From: Saccharothrix luteola | GTDB taxonomy: Bacteria; Actinomycetota; Actinomycetes; Mycobacteriales; Pseudonocardiaceae | Direction of reading: 5' to 3' | DNA length: 64,000 bases | Assembly: GCF_020859565.1 (NCBI RefSeq) | Contig: NZ_JAJHUO010000036.1 | Location: forward strand, 39,249 to 103,248 | Part shown: positions 9,109 to 17,311 of the stretch, piece by piece | Layout: the number at the start of each line of letters is the position of its first letter | How positions within the stretch are numbered: position 1 is the first letter of the stretch | Translations under genes and position numbers: made by a program | Notes under the pieces: generated by a model | Databases searched by the model: none | Seen by the model: the letters and a program-made list of their open reading frames with translations, nothing else | What the model was told of the DNA's origin: nothing

Positions 9109-9572
9109 CGCGGGCAAACCCCTCGCGCTACAGGAAGTTCACGAACCCGTGACGCCCTTGCCGCCCTTCGCGCGGAGCTCCTTGATGTTCGTCGCCCCTC
9201 GGATTGGGTCCCCTGTGCGGTCGAAGCGGTCGAATCTTGCGTGGTCACGAAATTCCCACCTGATCGTGGGATGAATGTGATGAATCGCCCGCGCGTATTC
9301 GCGCGGTGAGGGCTATTGGTTCGCATTGCCGCTTGGGCGACTCGACTGCAGGCGCGGGTGGGGGAGGAGTCCACGCCTCGTCAGTGAAGCTGCAAGCATT
9401 CACCCGTACGTGTCGGAATGACGTGACACCTCGTGGGGTGCAGCGGAGGGTAGTCACCCGGGCCATACCGGACACGGCATCAGTCGACCAGGCGAACCCG
9501 CCAGATCCGGTCCTCACCTTCCGACTCCCTGAAGCGATTTCCCGGCGTCGGAGCAAAGCGCCCGATAACGCG
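9109..9572. other. Intergenic stretch without a recognised gene
   Basis: About 460 bases between the SCP2-like gene and the terminator of the discoidin/beta-helix gene. The only structure noticed is a small hairpin with a seven-base stem (CCGCGCG/CGCGCGG, 9289-9306) and a TATT loop. It could end transcription from the left but has no T-tract. Short frames here show no protein-like composition. Confidence 0.5.
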
Positions 9573-9611
9573 AACCGCCCCGCCGAGGATGAAAGCCTCG
9601 GCGGGGCGGTT
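9573..9611 (-). terminator. Strong hairpin terminator after the beta-helix gene
   Basis: Perfect 16-bp inverted repeat (arms 9573-9588 and 9596-9611) with a seven-base loop, eleven bases beyond the stop codon of the minus-strand gene that ends at 9622. Confidence 0.85.
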
Positions 9612-9621
9612 GCTCACGCGA

Positions 9622-11826
9622 TCACGGGTAGTTGACGACGTAACGTTGCTGCGTGGCCATGTTCGCGGCGCCACCGATGCCGTTCACGACGTTGTCGATC
9701 GTGCCGACGCCGCCGAGCGACACGGTCACCAGGTCGTGCAGCCGCACGCCCGACCGGTTGGGCACCTCGAAGCCGTTCGCCGTCCGGATGCTCGGATCGG
9801 CCTGGTTGAAGGCGTACACGCCCATGCCCCAACCCTCGTGGGTCGTGACGTGGTCGCCCACCTTGTACCCGGCCCAGCCCAGCTTCGAGCCGTTCATCCA
9901 CGCGGCCTGGTTCGGCGGGTCGTACGGCAGTTCGTTCTGGTAGAAGTACGTCCGGCCGCCGTTGCCGTTCCACACCGTGTTGTACTCCTGGTAGTGCTCG
10001 ACGAACAACCCGTACGCCGTCACGTTGTCACCGTTGACGACGACGCCGTTGCGACCGGTGTTGGCGGTCCAGCCGGTCGGACCCGTGCCGTGGTCGGCGC
10101 GCCACACCCACGTGTGGTCCACGATCACGTGGTCGCTGTTGATCTCCAGCGAGGTCGTCGCCTTGCCCGCCTGGGGACCGCCGACGCGCAGGTACACGTC
10201 GTGCATCGAGGTCGGGTTGGCGGCGTGCGACGCCGACGAGGTCGTCGGGCCGAGCTGGAGCAGCACGGGGGAGTTCTGCACACCGGCGTCGACCAGGAAC
10301 CCGGCCAGCTTGACACCGTCCACATCGGACACCGCCATCGCGGCCTTGCCGGTGTCGGGGGAGAGGGTCGCCAGGCCGAGGCCGAGCACGACGGTGTTCG
10401 GCCGCGTCACGTTGATCGTGTCGGTGAGGCGGTGCACACCCGGCGTCAACAGGAGGTGCTTGCCCTGCGCCAGCGCCGCGTTCGTCGTCGCCACCGGGGT
10501 GCCGGGCTTGACGATGAAGAAGTCCGCCAGCGAGATCGACTGGCCGGCGGGCGCGCCCGCTTCCCAGCTCGTGCCGCGGGCGTTCTGCCGCAGCGCCGGG
10601 ACGAACACCTTGTACTCGCCGTTCTCGAAGTACAGGAACGGCTTCTCGCGCACGACCGGGCTGGTGTCGACGGTGGTGTGCGAGGGGTTCGGGAAGTGCT
10701 GCGCGGGCGCGCCCTGCGTGCCGACGAACACCATGTTCCACACCGAGCCGCTCCAGCCGCCCGCGAGGTTGCTGTTGCGGGTCAGGAACTGCTGCTGCGA
10801 ACCGGAGACCGCGACACCGTCGATCTTGCTGTCCACGATCAGGCCGCCGGACGCCCAGCCGTCGCCGCCGTTCCACAGGTGGATCTGGCCGCTGAGGTGC
10901 ATCCGCCGGTAGGACGCGGCCTGCGACACGGCCCACCGCTCGATCTGCCCGGCCGGCAGGTTGACGTGCAGGTTCTCGGCCTGGCGCCAGAAGTTCTGCG
11001 TGGCGTTGCCGAGGTTGTTCGGGTTGTCGCCCTGCTGGAGCCAGTCCGCCTCGACGCGCACGTGGCCGTTGAGCCGCACGTCGTCCGGACGCAGGCCGAG
11101 GCCCGCGACCTGGGTGTAGAAGCGGAGGTTGACGTCCGCGTCGTACACGCCCGGCTTGTACAGCACGGCGTACCGCTCGCTGCCGAACTGGTTGGTCTTC
11201 ATCTGGGTGGCGATCTGGTCCAAGCGCGACTGCATCGCGGCCCGGTCGTAGCCGGGGCCGTAGACGAGCACGTTGGGGCCGAAGTCGGGGTTGCGCGGGT
11301 CGGTGGGCGGGATGACGGGTCCGCCGGTCGTCTCGGTGTTGACTGCCAGCTCCCACAGTGAGTAGCCGTAGCCGGTGGCGCGCGCCGTGCCGTGGACCCG
11401 GAGGTAGCGGCCGGAGCCCGTGACGGTCAGGTTCTGCACGCCACCCGTGCCGGTGGTGGTGGAGTAGACGGTGTTCCAGGTGGACGCGTTGTCCGACAGC
11501 TGGATCTGGAACGCCTTGCCGTACGCGGCTTCCCAGGTCAGCGTCACGCGGCACACCTGCTGCGTCGAGCCGAGGTCCACCTGGACCCACTGCGGGTCGG
11601 CGAACGCGCTGGACCAGCGGGTGCCGGTGTTGCCGTCGACCGCGGCGGCGGCAGGGGTGCCGCCGTTCTCGACGGACGACGCGGTCGCCGGGCGGTTCAG
11701 CGCGGCGTTGGTCGTGCCGCACTCGGCGGCCTGCGCGGACTGGGTGATCACGGGGCTGAGCACCGCGGCGAGGCCGAGTGCCAGCGCGGCGGTCAGGACC
11801 CGTGACAGGGAACGGGGAGAGCTCAT
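9622..11826 (-). CDS. Secreted discoidin (F5/8 type C)/beta-helix protein
   Basis: 734 aa. A Sec signal peptide ends in AQA (about residue 33). A CBM32-like F5/8 type C domain follows (about 40-165: NRPATASSVENGG, DGNTGTRWSS, GSGRYLRVHGTARATGYGYS). The rest (about 180-734) matches a Streptomyces-type right-handed beta-helix protein related to the GH55/pectate-lyase fold (HANPTSMHDVYLRVGG, WVWRADHG, TYFYQNELPYDPPNQ). It is therefore a predicted extracellular polysaccharide-binding or -cleaving protein; the substrate is not readable from sequence. AGGTAGGA lies just before the ATG. A LacI-type operator (11895-11910) and a good promoter lie upstream. Confidence 0.8.
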   Translation of the reverse strand: MSSPRSLSRVLTAALALGLAAVLSPVITQSAQAAECGTTNAALNRPATASSVENGGTPAAAAVDGNTGTRWSSAFADPQWVQVDLGSTQQVCRVTLTWEAAYGKAFQIQLSDNASTWNTVYSTTTGTGGVQNLTVTGSGRYLRVHGTARATGYGYSLWELAVNTETTGGPVIPPTDPRNPDFGPNVLVYGPGYDRAAMQSRLDQIATQMKTNQFGSERYAVLYKPGVYDADVNLRFYTQVAGLGLRPDDVRLNGHVRVEADWLQQGDNPNNLGNATQNFWRQAENLHVNLPAGQIERWAVSQAASYRRMHLSGQIHLWNGGDGWASGGLIVDSKIDGVAVSGSQQQFLTRNSNLAGGWSGSVWNMVFVGTQGAPAQHFPNPSHTTVDTSPVVREKPFLYFENGEYKVFVPALRQNARGTSWEAGAPAGQSISLADFFIVKPGTPVATTNAALAQGKHLLLTPGVHRLTDTINVTRPNTVVLGLGLATLSPDTGKAAMAVSDVDGVKLAGFLVDAGVQNSPVLLQLGPTTSSASHAANPTSMHDVYLRVGGPQAGKATTSLEINSDHVIVDHTWVWRADHGTGPTGWTANTGRNGVVVNGDNVTAYGLFVEHYQEYNTVWNGNGGRTYFYQNELPYDPPNQAAWMNGSKLGWAGYKVGDHVTTHEGWGMGVYAFNQADPSIRTANGFEVPNRSGVRLHDLVTVSLGGVGTIDNVVNGIGGAANMATQQRYVVNYP

Positions 11827-11894
11827 TGTCCTACCTGACGAGGTAAGGGGCGCGAGAAGGCCCGGAGCCGTGCCTCCGTGGCACCGGAGGCGCT

Positions 11895-11910
11895 GAGAGA
11901 GCGCTCTCTC
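11895..11910. promoter_or_regulatory. LacI-type operator before the beta-helix gene
   Basis: Perfect 16-bp palindrome GAGAGAGCGCTCTCTC. It lies just downstream of the -10 of the minus-strand promoter, a road-block position, and shares the GAGAGCGCTCTC core with four other sites in the window. Confidence 0.8.
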
Positions 11911-11913
11911 GGA

Positions 11914-11942
11914 GCGTAACGCCGATGTTGCGAAGACGTCAA
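11914..11942 (-). promoter_or_regulatory. Promoter of the beta-helix gene
   Basis: On the minus strand, -35 TTGACG (11942-11937) and -10 TTACGC (11919-11914) are separated by exactly 17 bases. The operator at 11895-11910 begins three bases after the -10. Confidence 0.6.
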
Positions 11943-11949
11943 CGACGGT

Positions 11950-12993
11950 TCAGGCGGAATCCCGCACGACGAGCGAGGGTTCGAAGATGACGGATCTGGG
12001 GCGCAGTCCCGGTTCTTCGACGTGGTCCAGCAGCAACCGGGACATCCCGGCCGCCATGTCCTCTACCGGTTGCCGCACCGTGGTCAGCCTCGGTCGGCAG
12101 GACTGCGCGGGGCTGCTGTCGTCGAAACCCACCAGCGCCACGTCGTCCGGGACGCGCCTCTGGTGCTTGTGCAGCACCAGCAGGGCGCCTTGCGCCATCA
12201 GGTCGTTGGCCGCGAACACGCCGTCGATGTCGGGGTGTTCGGCCAGCAGTCGTTCCATCGCGGCCTCGCCGCTGACCGAGGTGAAGCCGCCCTCGGCGAT
12301 CGGGACGTACGGGAAACCGTGCCGTGCCATGGCGTCGCGGAACCCGGTCAGCCGGTCCTGGGACGCGGGGACGTCGAGCGGGCCGGTGATCGTGGCGACC
12401 TGCGTGCAGCCGCGGCGCACCAGGTGGTCGGCGGCGAGCTTCGCGCCGGCCTGGTGGTCCAGGTCGACGTAGCTGATCGGCGCGGGACGGGCCGGGCGCG
12501 CGAACAGCACGGCGGGCAGTTCGGCTGCGACCAGGCGGGCCGGTAGGGGGTCCTCGGCGTGGGTCGAGACCAGCAGCGCGCCGTCCGCGCTGCCCTGGCG
12601 GAGGAACGACAGCACGTCCTCGCGCGCCGGGTCCGTGTCGGCGACCATCAGCACCGGGTGCACGCCGCGCGTGCGCAGGAAGCCGAGGACGCCGCTGGCC
12701 ACCCGGCCGAAGAACGGGTCGGAGAACACTCGTGCGGCGAAGGCGTCTTCGTCGCCCGGGTCGCCTGCGCCGGAGACCACGAGGGCGATCGTGCCTGCCC
12801 GTTTGGTGACCAGGGATCGGGCGGCGCGGTTGGGGGCGTAGCCGGTTTTGTCGATGGCGGCGCGCACGACTTCCTGGATCTTGCGGTCGACGTTGCGGGT
12901 GCCGTTGATGACGCGGGAGACGGTGGCGCGGGACACGCCGGCGACCCGCGCCACGTCTTCCAACGTCGGCGGGGTCGTCGGCGATCTGCTCAT
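11950..12993 (-). CDS. LacI-family transcriptional repressor
   Basis: 347 aa. The N-terminal LacI helix-turn-helix reads TLEDVARVAGVSRATVSRVI, with the hinge helix at NRAARSLVTKRAG. A periplasmic-binding-protein-like sensor domain follows (GVFAANDLMAQGALL, VALVGFDDS, LTTVRQPVEDM). The ligand is probably a sugar or oligosaccharide. A 16-bp palindrome sits 21 bases before the start, so autorepression is likely. The same core motif lies before the neighbouring GH3 gene, both discoidin-protein genes and the DUF1996 gene, which makes this the natural regulator of that set. Related actinobacterial regulators CebR/CelR bind TGGGAGCGCTCCCA, which shares the GAGCGCTC centre. Confidence 0.9.
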   Translation of the reverse strand: MSRSPTTPPTLEDVARVAGVSRATVSRVINGTRNVDRKIQEVVRAAIDKTGYAPNRAARSLVTKRAGTIALVVSGAGDPGDEDAFAARVFSDPFFGRVASGVLGFLRTRGVHPVLMVADTDPAREDVLSFLRQGSADGALLVSTHAEDPLPARLVAAELPAVLFARPARPAPISYVDLDHQAGAKLAADHLVRRGCTQVATITGPLDVPASQDRLTGFRDAMARHGFPYVPIAEGGFTSVSGEAAMERLLAEHPDIDGVFAANDLMAQGALLVLHKHQRRVPDDVALVGFDDSSPAQSCRPRLTTVRQPVEDMAAGMSRLLLDHVEEPGLRPRSVIFEPSLVVRDSA

Positions 12994-13013
12994 GGAGTCA
13001 TTCTGCCATGCAC

Positions 13014-13029
13014 CGGAGAGCGCTCTCCG
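13014..13029. promoter_or_regulatory. LacI-type operator before the lacI-like gene
   Basis: 16-bp palindrome CGGAGAGCGCTCTCCG, 21 bases upstream of the start codon of the LacI-family gene; implies autoregulation. Confidence 0.75.
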
Positions 13030-13047
13030 CCTTCCTTGTCCGGGCGT

Positions 13048-13202
13048 GTCGAACCTTCGGGTCCCGCGTGTCGAACGCTCAGGTCGGGTGTGTCCTACGT
13101 TCAGAAACGCGAGAGTCCTACGCTCAGGACGCGAGAGTCCTACGTTCAGGACGCGAGAGTCCTACGTTCGGGATAGTCGAGTTGAACGTTCGGGTCGGGG
13201 TT
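13048..13202 (+). repeat. Seven tandem ~22-nt repeats
   Basis: Seven consecutive units of 22 nt (one of 23) at 13048, 13070, 13092, 13115, 13137, 13159 and 13181. The central consensus is GTCCTACGTTCAGGAC followed by GCGAGA; the outer units read GTCGAACGCTCAGGTC and similar. GTCCT and AGGAC can pair, so each unit can form a mini-hairpin. A related array lies at 15791-15919 on the other side of the GH3 gene. No gene is seen between 13030 and 13319. Confidence 0.85.
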
Positions 13203-13212
13203 GGGGCCGGCT

Positions 13213-13269
13213 CGATTTGACATGGAGCCCTTACGGGCACCCCAGGCAGGCCGAAGCCATGTCAAATCG
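13213..13269. repeat. Inverted repeat with nested hairpin
   Basis: Perfect 13-bp arms (CGATTTGACATGG at 13213-13225 and its complement at 13257-13269) flank 31 bases that contain GCCCTTACGGGC, itself a small hairpin. It lies downstream of the GH3 stop codon on the minus strand and may end or protect that transcript. The arms are AT-richer than the surroundings. Confidence 0.6.
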
Positions 13270-13319
13270 GGCCTAGGTGGGTTGGTTGCGGGGCCGTGGT
13301 GGGAGGTGTGGGTTGGTGG

Positions 13320-15716
13320 TCAGGGTTGGGGTCGAGGGGAGTCTGGGAGTTGGGGGTGGTGTTGGAGGGTGAGGGGGGTGTTGCCGGAGGAGGGGCCGAT
13401 CAGCAGGGTGAAGTGGCCTGGTTCGGTTGTCCAGCCGGTGGGGGTCCAGTGTTGGTAGGCGCGTTCTGGGATCTCGATGTCCGCTTCGACGGTTTCGCCT
13501 GGGTCCGCACTTGTGATGGTCCAGGCGGCTAGTTGGCGTTCCGGGCGTTCGAGTGCGCTGTCCGGCCGCGTCACGTAGACCTGCACGACCTCGCGGCCGG
13601 GGCGGTCGCCGGTGTTGCGGAGGCGGACGCGGAGGCCGGAGTTGGTGGTGCCGGCGTGTTCGTAGGCCCAGGTGGTGTAGCCGAGGCCGTGGCCGAACCA
13701 GTAGGCAGGGGCGGTTTCGGCACGGTGCCACGCGCGGTAGCCCAGGTGGAGGCCCTCGTTGTAGTGCAGGACGCCGTGGGTCGGTTGGACGTTCGACACG
13801 GGGAGGTCTTGCTGGGTGGCGGGCCAGGTGGTTGGTAGTCGGCCGGACGGCTCGCGGAGGCCGAAGAGCACGTCGGCCAGGCCGTGGCCGGCTTCCTGGC
13901 CCGGGAACCAGGTCAGCAGGACGGCGGCGACCTCGTCGCGCCACGGCAGTTCGACCGGGCCGCCGGAGTTGACGACGACGACCGTGCGGTCGTTCACCGC
14001 CCGGACGGCGCGCACCAACTCGTCCTGACGGCCCGGCAGGGCCAGGGACGTGCGGTCGAAGCCTTCGCTCTCGATCTCGTCCGTGGTGCCGACGACGACC
14101 ACGGCGACGTCGCTGGTGCGGGCCAGGCCGACGGCGCGGGCCAGTTCGTCGGCGGCGCTCAGGCGTGGTGGGTCGGCGGCGAGGACGGTGGCCGTGCCGG
14201 TGTGCTCACGCAGCTCGCGGCGTGCGACGAGGTCGACCGTGGTGCCCGCTTCGAGGTGCGCGGTGGCTTGTCGGTACGGCGGGGTGAGGTGGATGACGGC
14301 CGGGTCGTCGGTGTCGAGCGGGACGTTCTCGTCGATCAGGCGGTTGCCGTCCAGGTCGACGGTGAGGTGGCCGAAGCCGGCGACGGAGATGGTCCAGTCA
14401 CCGGTCACGTCCACGTCGAGCTTGCCGTGGACCTCGATCGTGCGCGCGCCGTCGACCAGGGGCACTTCCAGGATGCGGCCGAGGAGCCGGTGGTCGGTGG
14501 ACAGTTCCGCGCCGTCGGCGTCGAGGAGGCGGACCTGCACGCCCGGCTCGCCGTGGTGCGGGTGGCGGGAGTTGGCGGTGGTCAGGGGCGCGGGGCGGTC
14601 CTGGAGGCGGACGCCGGCGGTGTGCACGACTTCGGAGATCTCCTCGATGCCGTCCAGGAAGGAGACGACCGACTCGGGGTAGACGCCCGCGCTGCCACCG
14701 CCCTGGATGCGGGCGGTGGCGGCGTTGGGGCCCAGGACGGCGACCTTCACGCCGGGCGACAGCGGGAGGATGCCGTCGTTGCGCAGCAGCACGGTGCTCG
14801 CGGCGACGGCTTCGCGCAGCAGGTCCAGCGGGGCGTCGACGTGGGGTTTCAGGGCGGTGGTGCCGTTGAGGGCGCCGACCCTGGAGGCCAGGCGGAGCAG
14901 TCGTTCGACCTTCAGGTCCAGCGCGCTCTCCGGCACCTCGCCGTTCTCGACGGCGGCGACCAGGTCGTTCCACGGGCTCTCCGGGCCGGGCATGGCGAGG
15001 TCCTGGGCCGCACGCGCGGACGGCGCGGTGGAGCGGATCGCGCCCCAGTCGGAGACCACCAGGCCGTCGAAGCCCCAGGAGCCCTTCAACGGTTCGTCGA
15101 GCAGCGGGTTCTCCGACATGGTGACGCCGTTGACGCCGTTGTAGGCCGACATCACCACCCACACGCCGGCCTCGACGGCGGCCTCGAACGGGGCCAGGTA
15201 GACCTCGTGCAGGGTGCGTTCGTCGACGTCGGCGTTCAGCGTCATGCGCTCGGTCTCGGAGTCGTTGGCCACGTAGTGCTTGGCGGTGGCGGCCACCCCG
15301 CCGCTCTGCACGCCGGTGATGTAGGCCGCGCCGATGCGCCCGGTGAGCAGCGGGTCCTCGGAGTAGCACTCGAAGTGCCGGCCGGCGAACGGCGAGCGGT
15401 GCAGGTTGAGCGTCGGTGCGAGCAGCACGTCGACGCCCTTGCGCCGCGCCTCGGCCGCCAGCAGCACGCCCAGCCGTCGCACCAGGTCGACGTCCCAGGT
15501 GGCTGCCAGCGCGGTCGGGGAGGGCAGGGCCAGTGACGTGCTGCGCTCGTCCCACCCCTGGCCGCGCACGCCGATCGGCCCGTCAGACACGACGATGGAC
15601 CGCAGGCCGATGTCCGGCTCTTCGTGCGTCCGCCACCCCGTGGCACCGGTCAGCAGCCAGACCTTGCGCGCCACGTCCAGCTTGCCGACCAGCAGACCAA
15701 GATCCGGCTCGTCCAC
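13320..15716 (-). CDS. GH3 beta-glucosidase, probably cytoplasmic
   Basis: 798 aa with no signal peptide. The GH3 N-terminal barrel carries KHYVANDSETERMTLN and the nucleophile motif VVSDWGA (Asp about residue 223). A second alpha/beta domain carries VLLRNDGILPLSPGVKVAVLG. A PA14-like insert is likely around residues 370-500 (FGHLTVDLDGNRLIDE), and a C-terminal fibronectin III-like domain ends the protein (GREVVQVYV). This is the layout of bglX/bgl3-type enzymes that release glucose or other sugars from beta-linked oligosaccharides. GTG at 15716 is chosen because AAGGGG lies six bases upstream. The longer frame from 15782 would start inside the promoter -35 and translate through the operator. 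Confidence 0.85.
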   Translation of the reverse strand: MDEPDLGLLVGKLDVARKVWLLTGATGWRTHEEPDIGLRSIVVSDGPIGVRGQGWDERSTSLALPSPTALAATWDVDLVRRLGVLLAAEARRKGVDVLLAPTLNLHRSPFAGRHFECYSEDPLLTGRIGAAYITGVQSGGVAATAKHYVANDSETERMTLNADVDERTLHEVYLAPFEAAVEAGVWVVMSAYNGVNGVTMSENPLLDEPLKGSWGFDGLVVSDWGAIRSTAPSARAAQDLAMPGPESPWNDLVAAVENGEVPESALDLKVERLLRLASRVGALNGTTALKPHVDAPLDLLREAVAASTVLLRNDGILPLSPGVKVAVLGPNAATARIQGGGSAGVYPESVVSFLDGIEEISEVVHTAGVRLQDRPAPLTTANSRHPHHGEPGVQVRLLDADGAELSTDHRLLGRILEVPLVDGARTIEVHGKLDVDVTGDWTISVAGFGHLTVDLDGNRLIDENVPLDTDDPAVIHLTPPYRQATAHLEAGTTVDLVARRELREHTGTATVLAADPPRLSAADELARAVGLARTSDVAVVVVGTTDEIESEGFDRTSLALPGRQDELVRAVRAVNDRTVVVVNSGGPVELPWRDEVAAVLLTWFPGQEAGHGLADVLFGLREPSGRLPTTWPATQQDLPVSNVQPTHGVLHYNEGLHLGYRAWHRAETAPAYWFGHGLGYTTWAYEHAGTTNSGLRVRLRNTGDRPGREVVQVYVTRPDSALERPERQLAAWTITSADPGETVEADIEIPERAYQHWTPTGWTTEPGHFTLLIGPSSGNTPLTLQHHPQLPDSPRPQP

Positions 15717-15733
15717 ACCCAACCCCTTGCCTC

Positions 15734-15747
15734 GGAGAGCGCTCTCC
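15734..15747. promoter_or_regulatory. LacI-type operator before the GH3 gene
   Basis: 14-bp palindrome GGAGAGCGCTCTCC, 17 bases upstream of the preferred GTG start. A TTGACA -35 lies at 15782-15777 on the minus strand. It supports the shorter gene start. Confidence 0.8.
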
Positions 15748-15790
15748 CGACCAGCGTCGGGCCACCCGGCCCGCTCTGTCAACCACCTGG

Positions 15791-15919
15791 GCGTTGAACT
15801 CGGGGGTCCTGAGCGTTCGACACGCGGGACGCGAACGCAGGACTCGCGCGAGAGTCCTGCGCTCAGAACGCGCGAGTCCTGCGGTCGGGCACCCCGAGTT
15901 CGACGCTCAGGTCGGGCGA
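15791..15919. repeat. Second 22-nt repeat cluster, mixed orientation
   Basis: Three plus-oriented 22-nt units (15854, 15876, 15898; GTCCTGCGCTCAGAAC type), preceded by inverted copies (around 15805-15850; GTCCTGAGCGTTCGACAC type read in reverse). They belong to the same family as 13048-13202. The array overlaps the last 19 codons of the ROK gene. Confidence 0.75.
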
Positions 15920-17125
15920 GGACGGTTTGCGCGGGTCGGCGGCGCGGTCCAGGAGGGCGGCGACGGGGAGGGTGGCGGCGCCGACGGCGACGGCGTCCGG
16001 TCCCAGGCGGCCCAGTTCGATCGAGATCTGCTCGTACGGGTGCCGCAGCGCGTGCGCGCGGGTGGCGGCCACGATCCGGTCCAGCTGGTGCGCGCCCAGG
16101 GCCAGCCCGGCCCAGCCGCCCAGGACGATGCGCTCCGGGTTGAACAGGTTCACCAGGTTCGCGATGCCCGCCCCCAGGTAGCCGGCGGTCTCCTCGAGCA
16201 CGCGGGCGGCGGTCCTGGAGCGGGGCGCGGAGTCGATCAGGGCCGCCACGGTGGACTGCTCGTCACCCGCCGGCAGCTCACGCCCGCGCGCCTTGCGGTA
16301 CCGGTCGAGGATGCCCTCGGCGCCCACGTAGGCCTCCAGGCAACCCAGGGCACCGCACCGGCACGGCCGACCGCCGTAGACGATCGTCGTGTGGCCCCAC
16401 TCGCCCGCCGAGCTGGTGGCGCCCCGGTAGACCCCGCCGTCGGTGACGACCGCCGCGCCGACGCCGGAGCCGATGAGGGCTATGACGACGTGCTTCGCGC
16501 CCCGGCCCGCGCCGAACCACATCTCGGCCTGGCCCTGCGTCTTCGCCCCGTTCTCCACGTACAACGGCCAGGCGGACGAGGACGCCGACGCGACCAGCTC
16601 CTCCAGCCGCACGCCGTCCCACCCGATGGTCGGCGCGTGCACGACCGCCGTCGCACCCTGCTCCACGGTCCCGGGAACGCCGATCCCGACCCCCAGCACG
16701 GTCGACGCCGCAACGCCCGCCGCGGCGACCACGTCCCGCACCGACGACGCGATCAACGACGCCACCGCGGCGGGCGAGGACGGCGACAGGGCGTGGTCGA
16801 GGGCGGCCAACTGGGTCAACGCGAGGTCGAACAGCTCGACCTTGATCCCGGTCTCGCCGACGTCGACCCCGACGACGTGCGCGAACGCGGGGTTCACGCG
16901 CAGCAGCACGCGCGGCCGGCCGCCGTCCGAGTCCACCGAACCGGCCTCCACCACGAGCCCGTCGTCGACCAGCTCGCCGGTCACGTTGGACACCGTCGCC
17001 GCCGACAGCCCCGACAGCCGGGACAGCTCGTACCTGCTCAACGGTCCGTCGAAGAACAGCGTCGACAGCAGGGTGGAGCGGTTCTGCCGACGCAGGTCAC
17101 GGACGGTGGTGCGCTTCGGTGCCAC
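15863..17125 (-). CDS. ROK-family transcriptional regulator (XylR/NagC type)
   Basis: 420 aa. The N-terminal winged helix (LSRYELSRLSGLSAATVSNV) is followed by a ROK sugar-kinase-like domain with GVDVGETGIKVELFDL, GVGIGVPGTV, the zinc-site pattern CRCGALGCLE and IVLGGWAGLALGAH. It probably senses a sugar and controls the divergent importer-GH1 operon. The GTG start at 17125 faces a 186-base divergent promoter region with XylR-like half-sites. The last 19 residues are encoded by the 22-nt repeat array, so the original C-terminus may have been altered. Confidence 0.88.
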   Translation of the reverse strand: MAPKRTTVRDLRRQNRSTLLSTLFFDGPLSRYELSRLSGLSAATVSNVTGELVDDGLVVEAGSVDSDGGRPRVLLRVNPAFAHVVGVDVGETGIKVELFDLALTQLAALDHALSPSSPAAVASLIASSVRDVVAAAGVAASTVLGVGIGVPGTVEQGATAVVHAPTIGWDGVRLEELVASASSSAWPLYVENGAKTQGQAEMWFGAGRGAKHVVIALIGSGVGAAVVTDGGVYRGATSSAGEWGHTTIVYGGRPCRCGALGCLEAYVGAEGILDRYRKARGRELPAGDEQSTVAALIDSAPRSRTAARVLEETAGYLGAGIANLVNLFNPERIVLGGWAGLALGAHQLDRIVAATRAHALRHPYEQISIELGRLGPDAVAVGAATLPVAALLDRAADPRKPSSPDLSVELGVPDRRTRAF

Positions 17126-17135
17126 GGCACGGACC

Positions 17136-17167
17136 TTAGTTTGCGACTTAAAATTAGTCTAAGTTTG
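17136..17167. promoter_or_regulatory. Putative ROK/XylR-type operator
   Basis: AT-rich island in the divergent ROK/importer promoter. TTAGTTTG (17136-17143) is repeated as TAAGTTTG (17160-17167) 24 bases on, with a GACT...AGTC imperfect palindrome between them. TTAGTTTG equals the half-site of the Bacillus XylR operator as remembered. The match is to the half-site only; here the copies are direct rather than inverted. Confidence 0.55.
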
Positions 17168-17311
17168 TAACCTGTTCGTGATTGACGTGACTTGGCTCAC
17201 CGGGGTTGAGTCTGCAACGACACGAGGACGCGCCCAGCGTCCCAGCCGCGATGGCACGCGCGGCCCGCACTCCCGAGCGCTCGCCCTTTCCCCGCCCGAC
17301 AAGGAGAACCC

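Noticed and set aside
9289..9306. Hairpin CCGCGCG-TATT-CGCGCGG as a terminator
   Set aside because: Short stem, 180 bases from the nearest stop and no T-tract; kept only as a note on the gap.
13048..13202. CRISPR array
   Set aside because: Units are contiguous without unique spacers of constant length, and no cas gene is near.
13008..13276. Small plus-strand frames rich in RESPTFR/RESYVQD
   Set aside because: They are translations of the 22-nt repeat, not genes.
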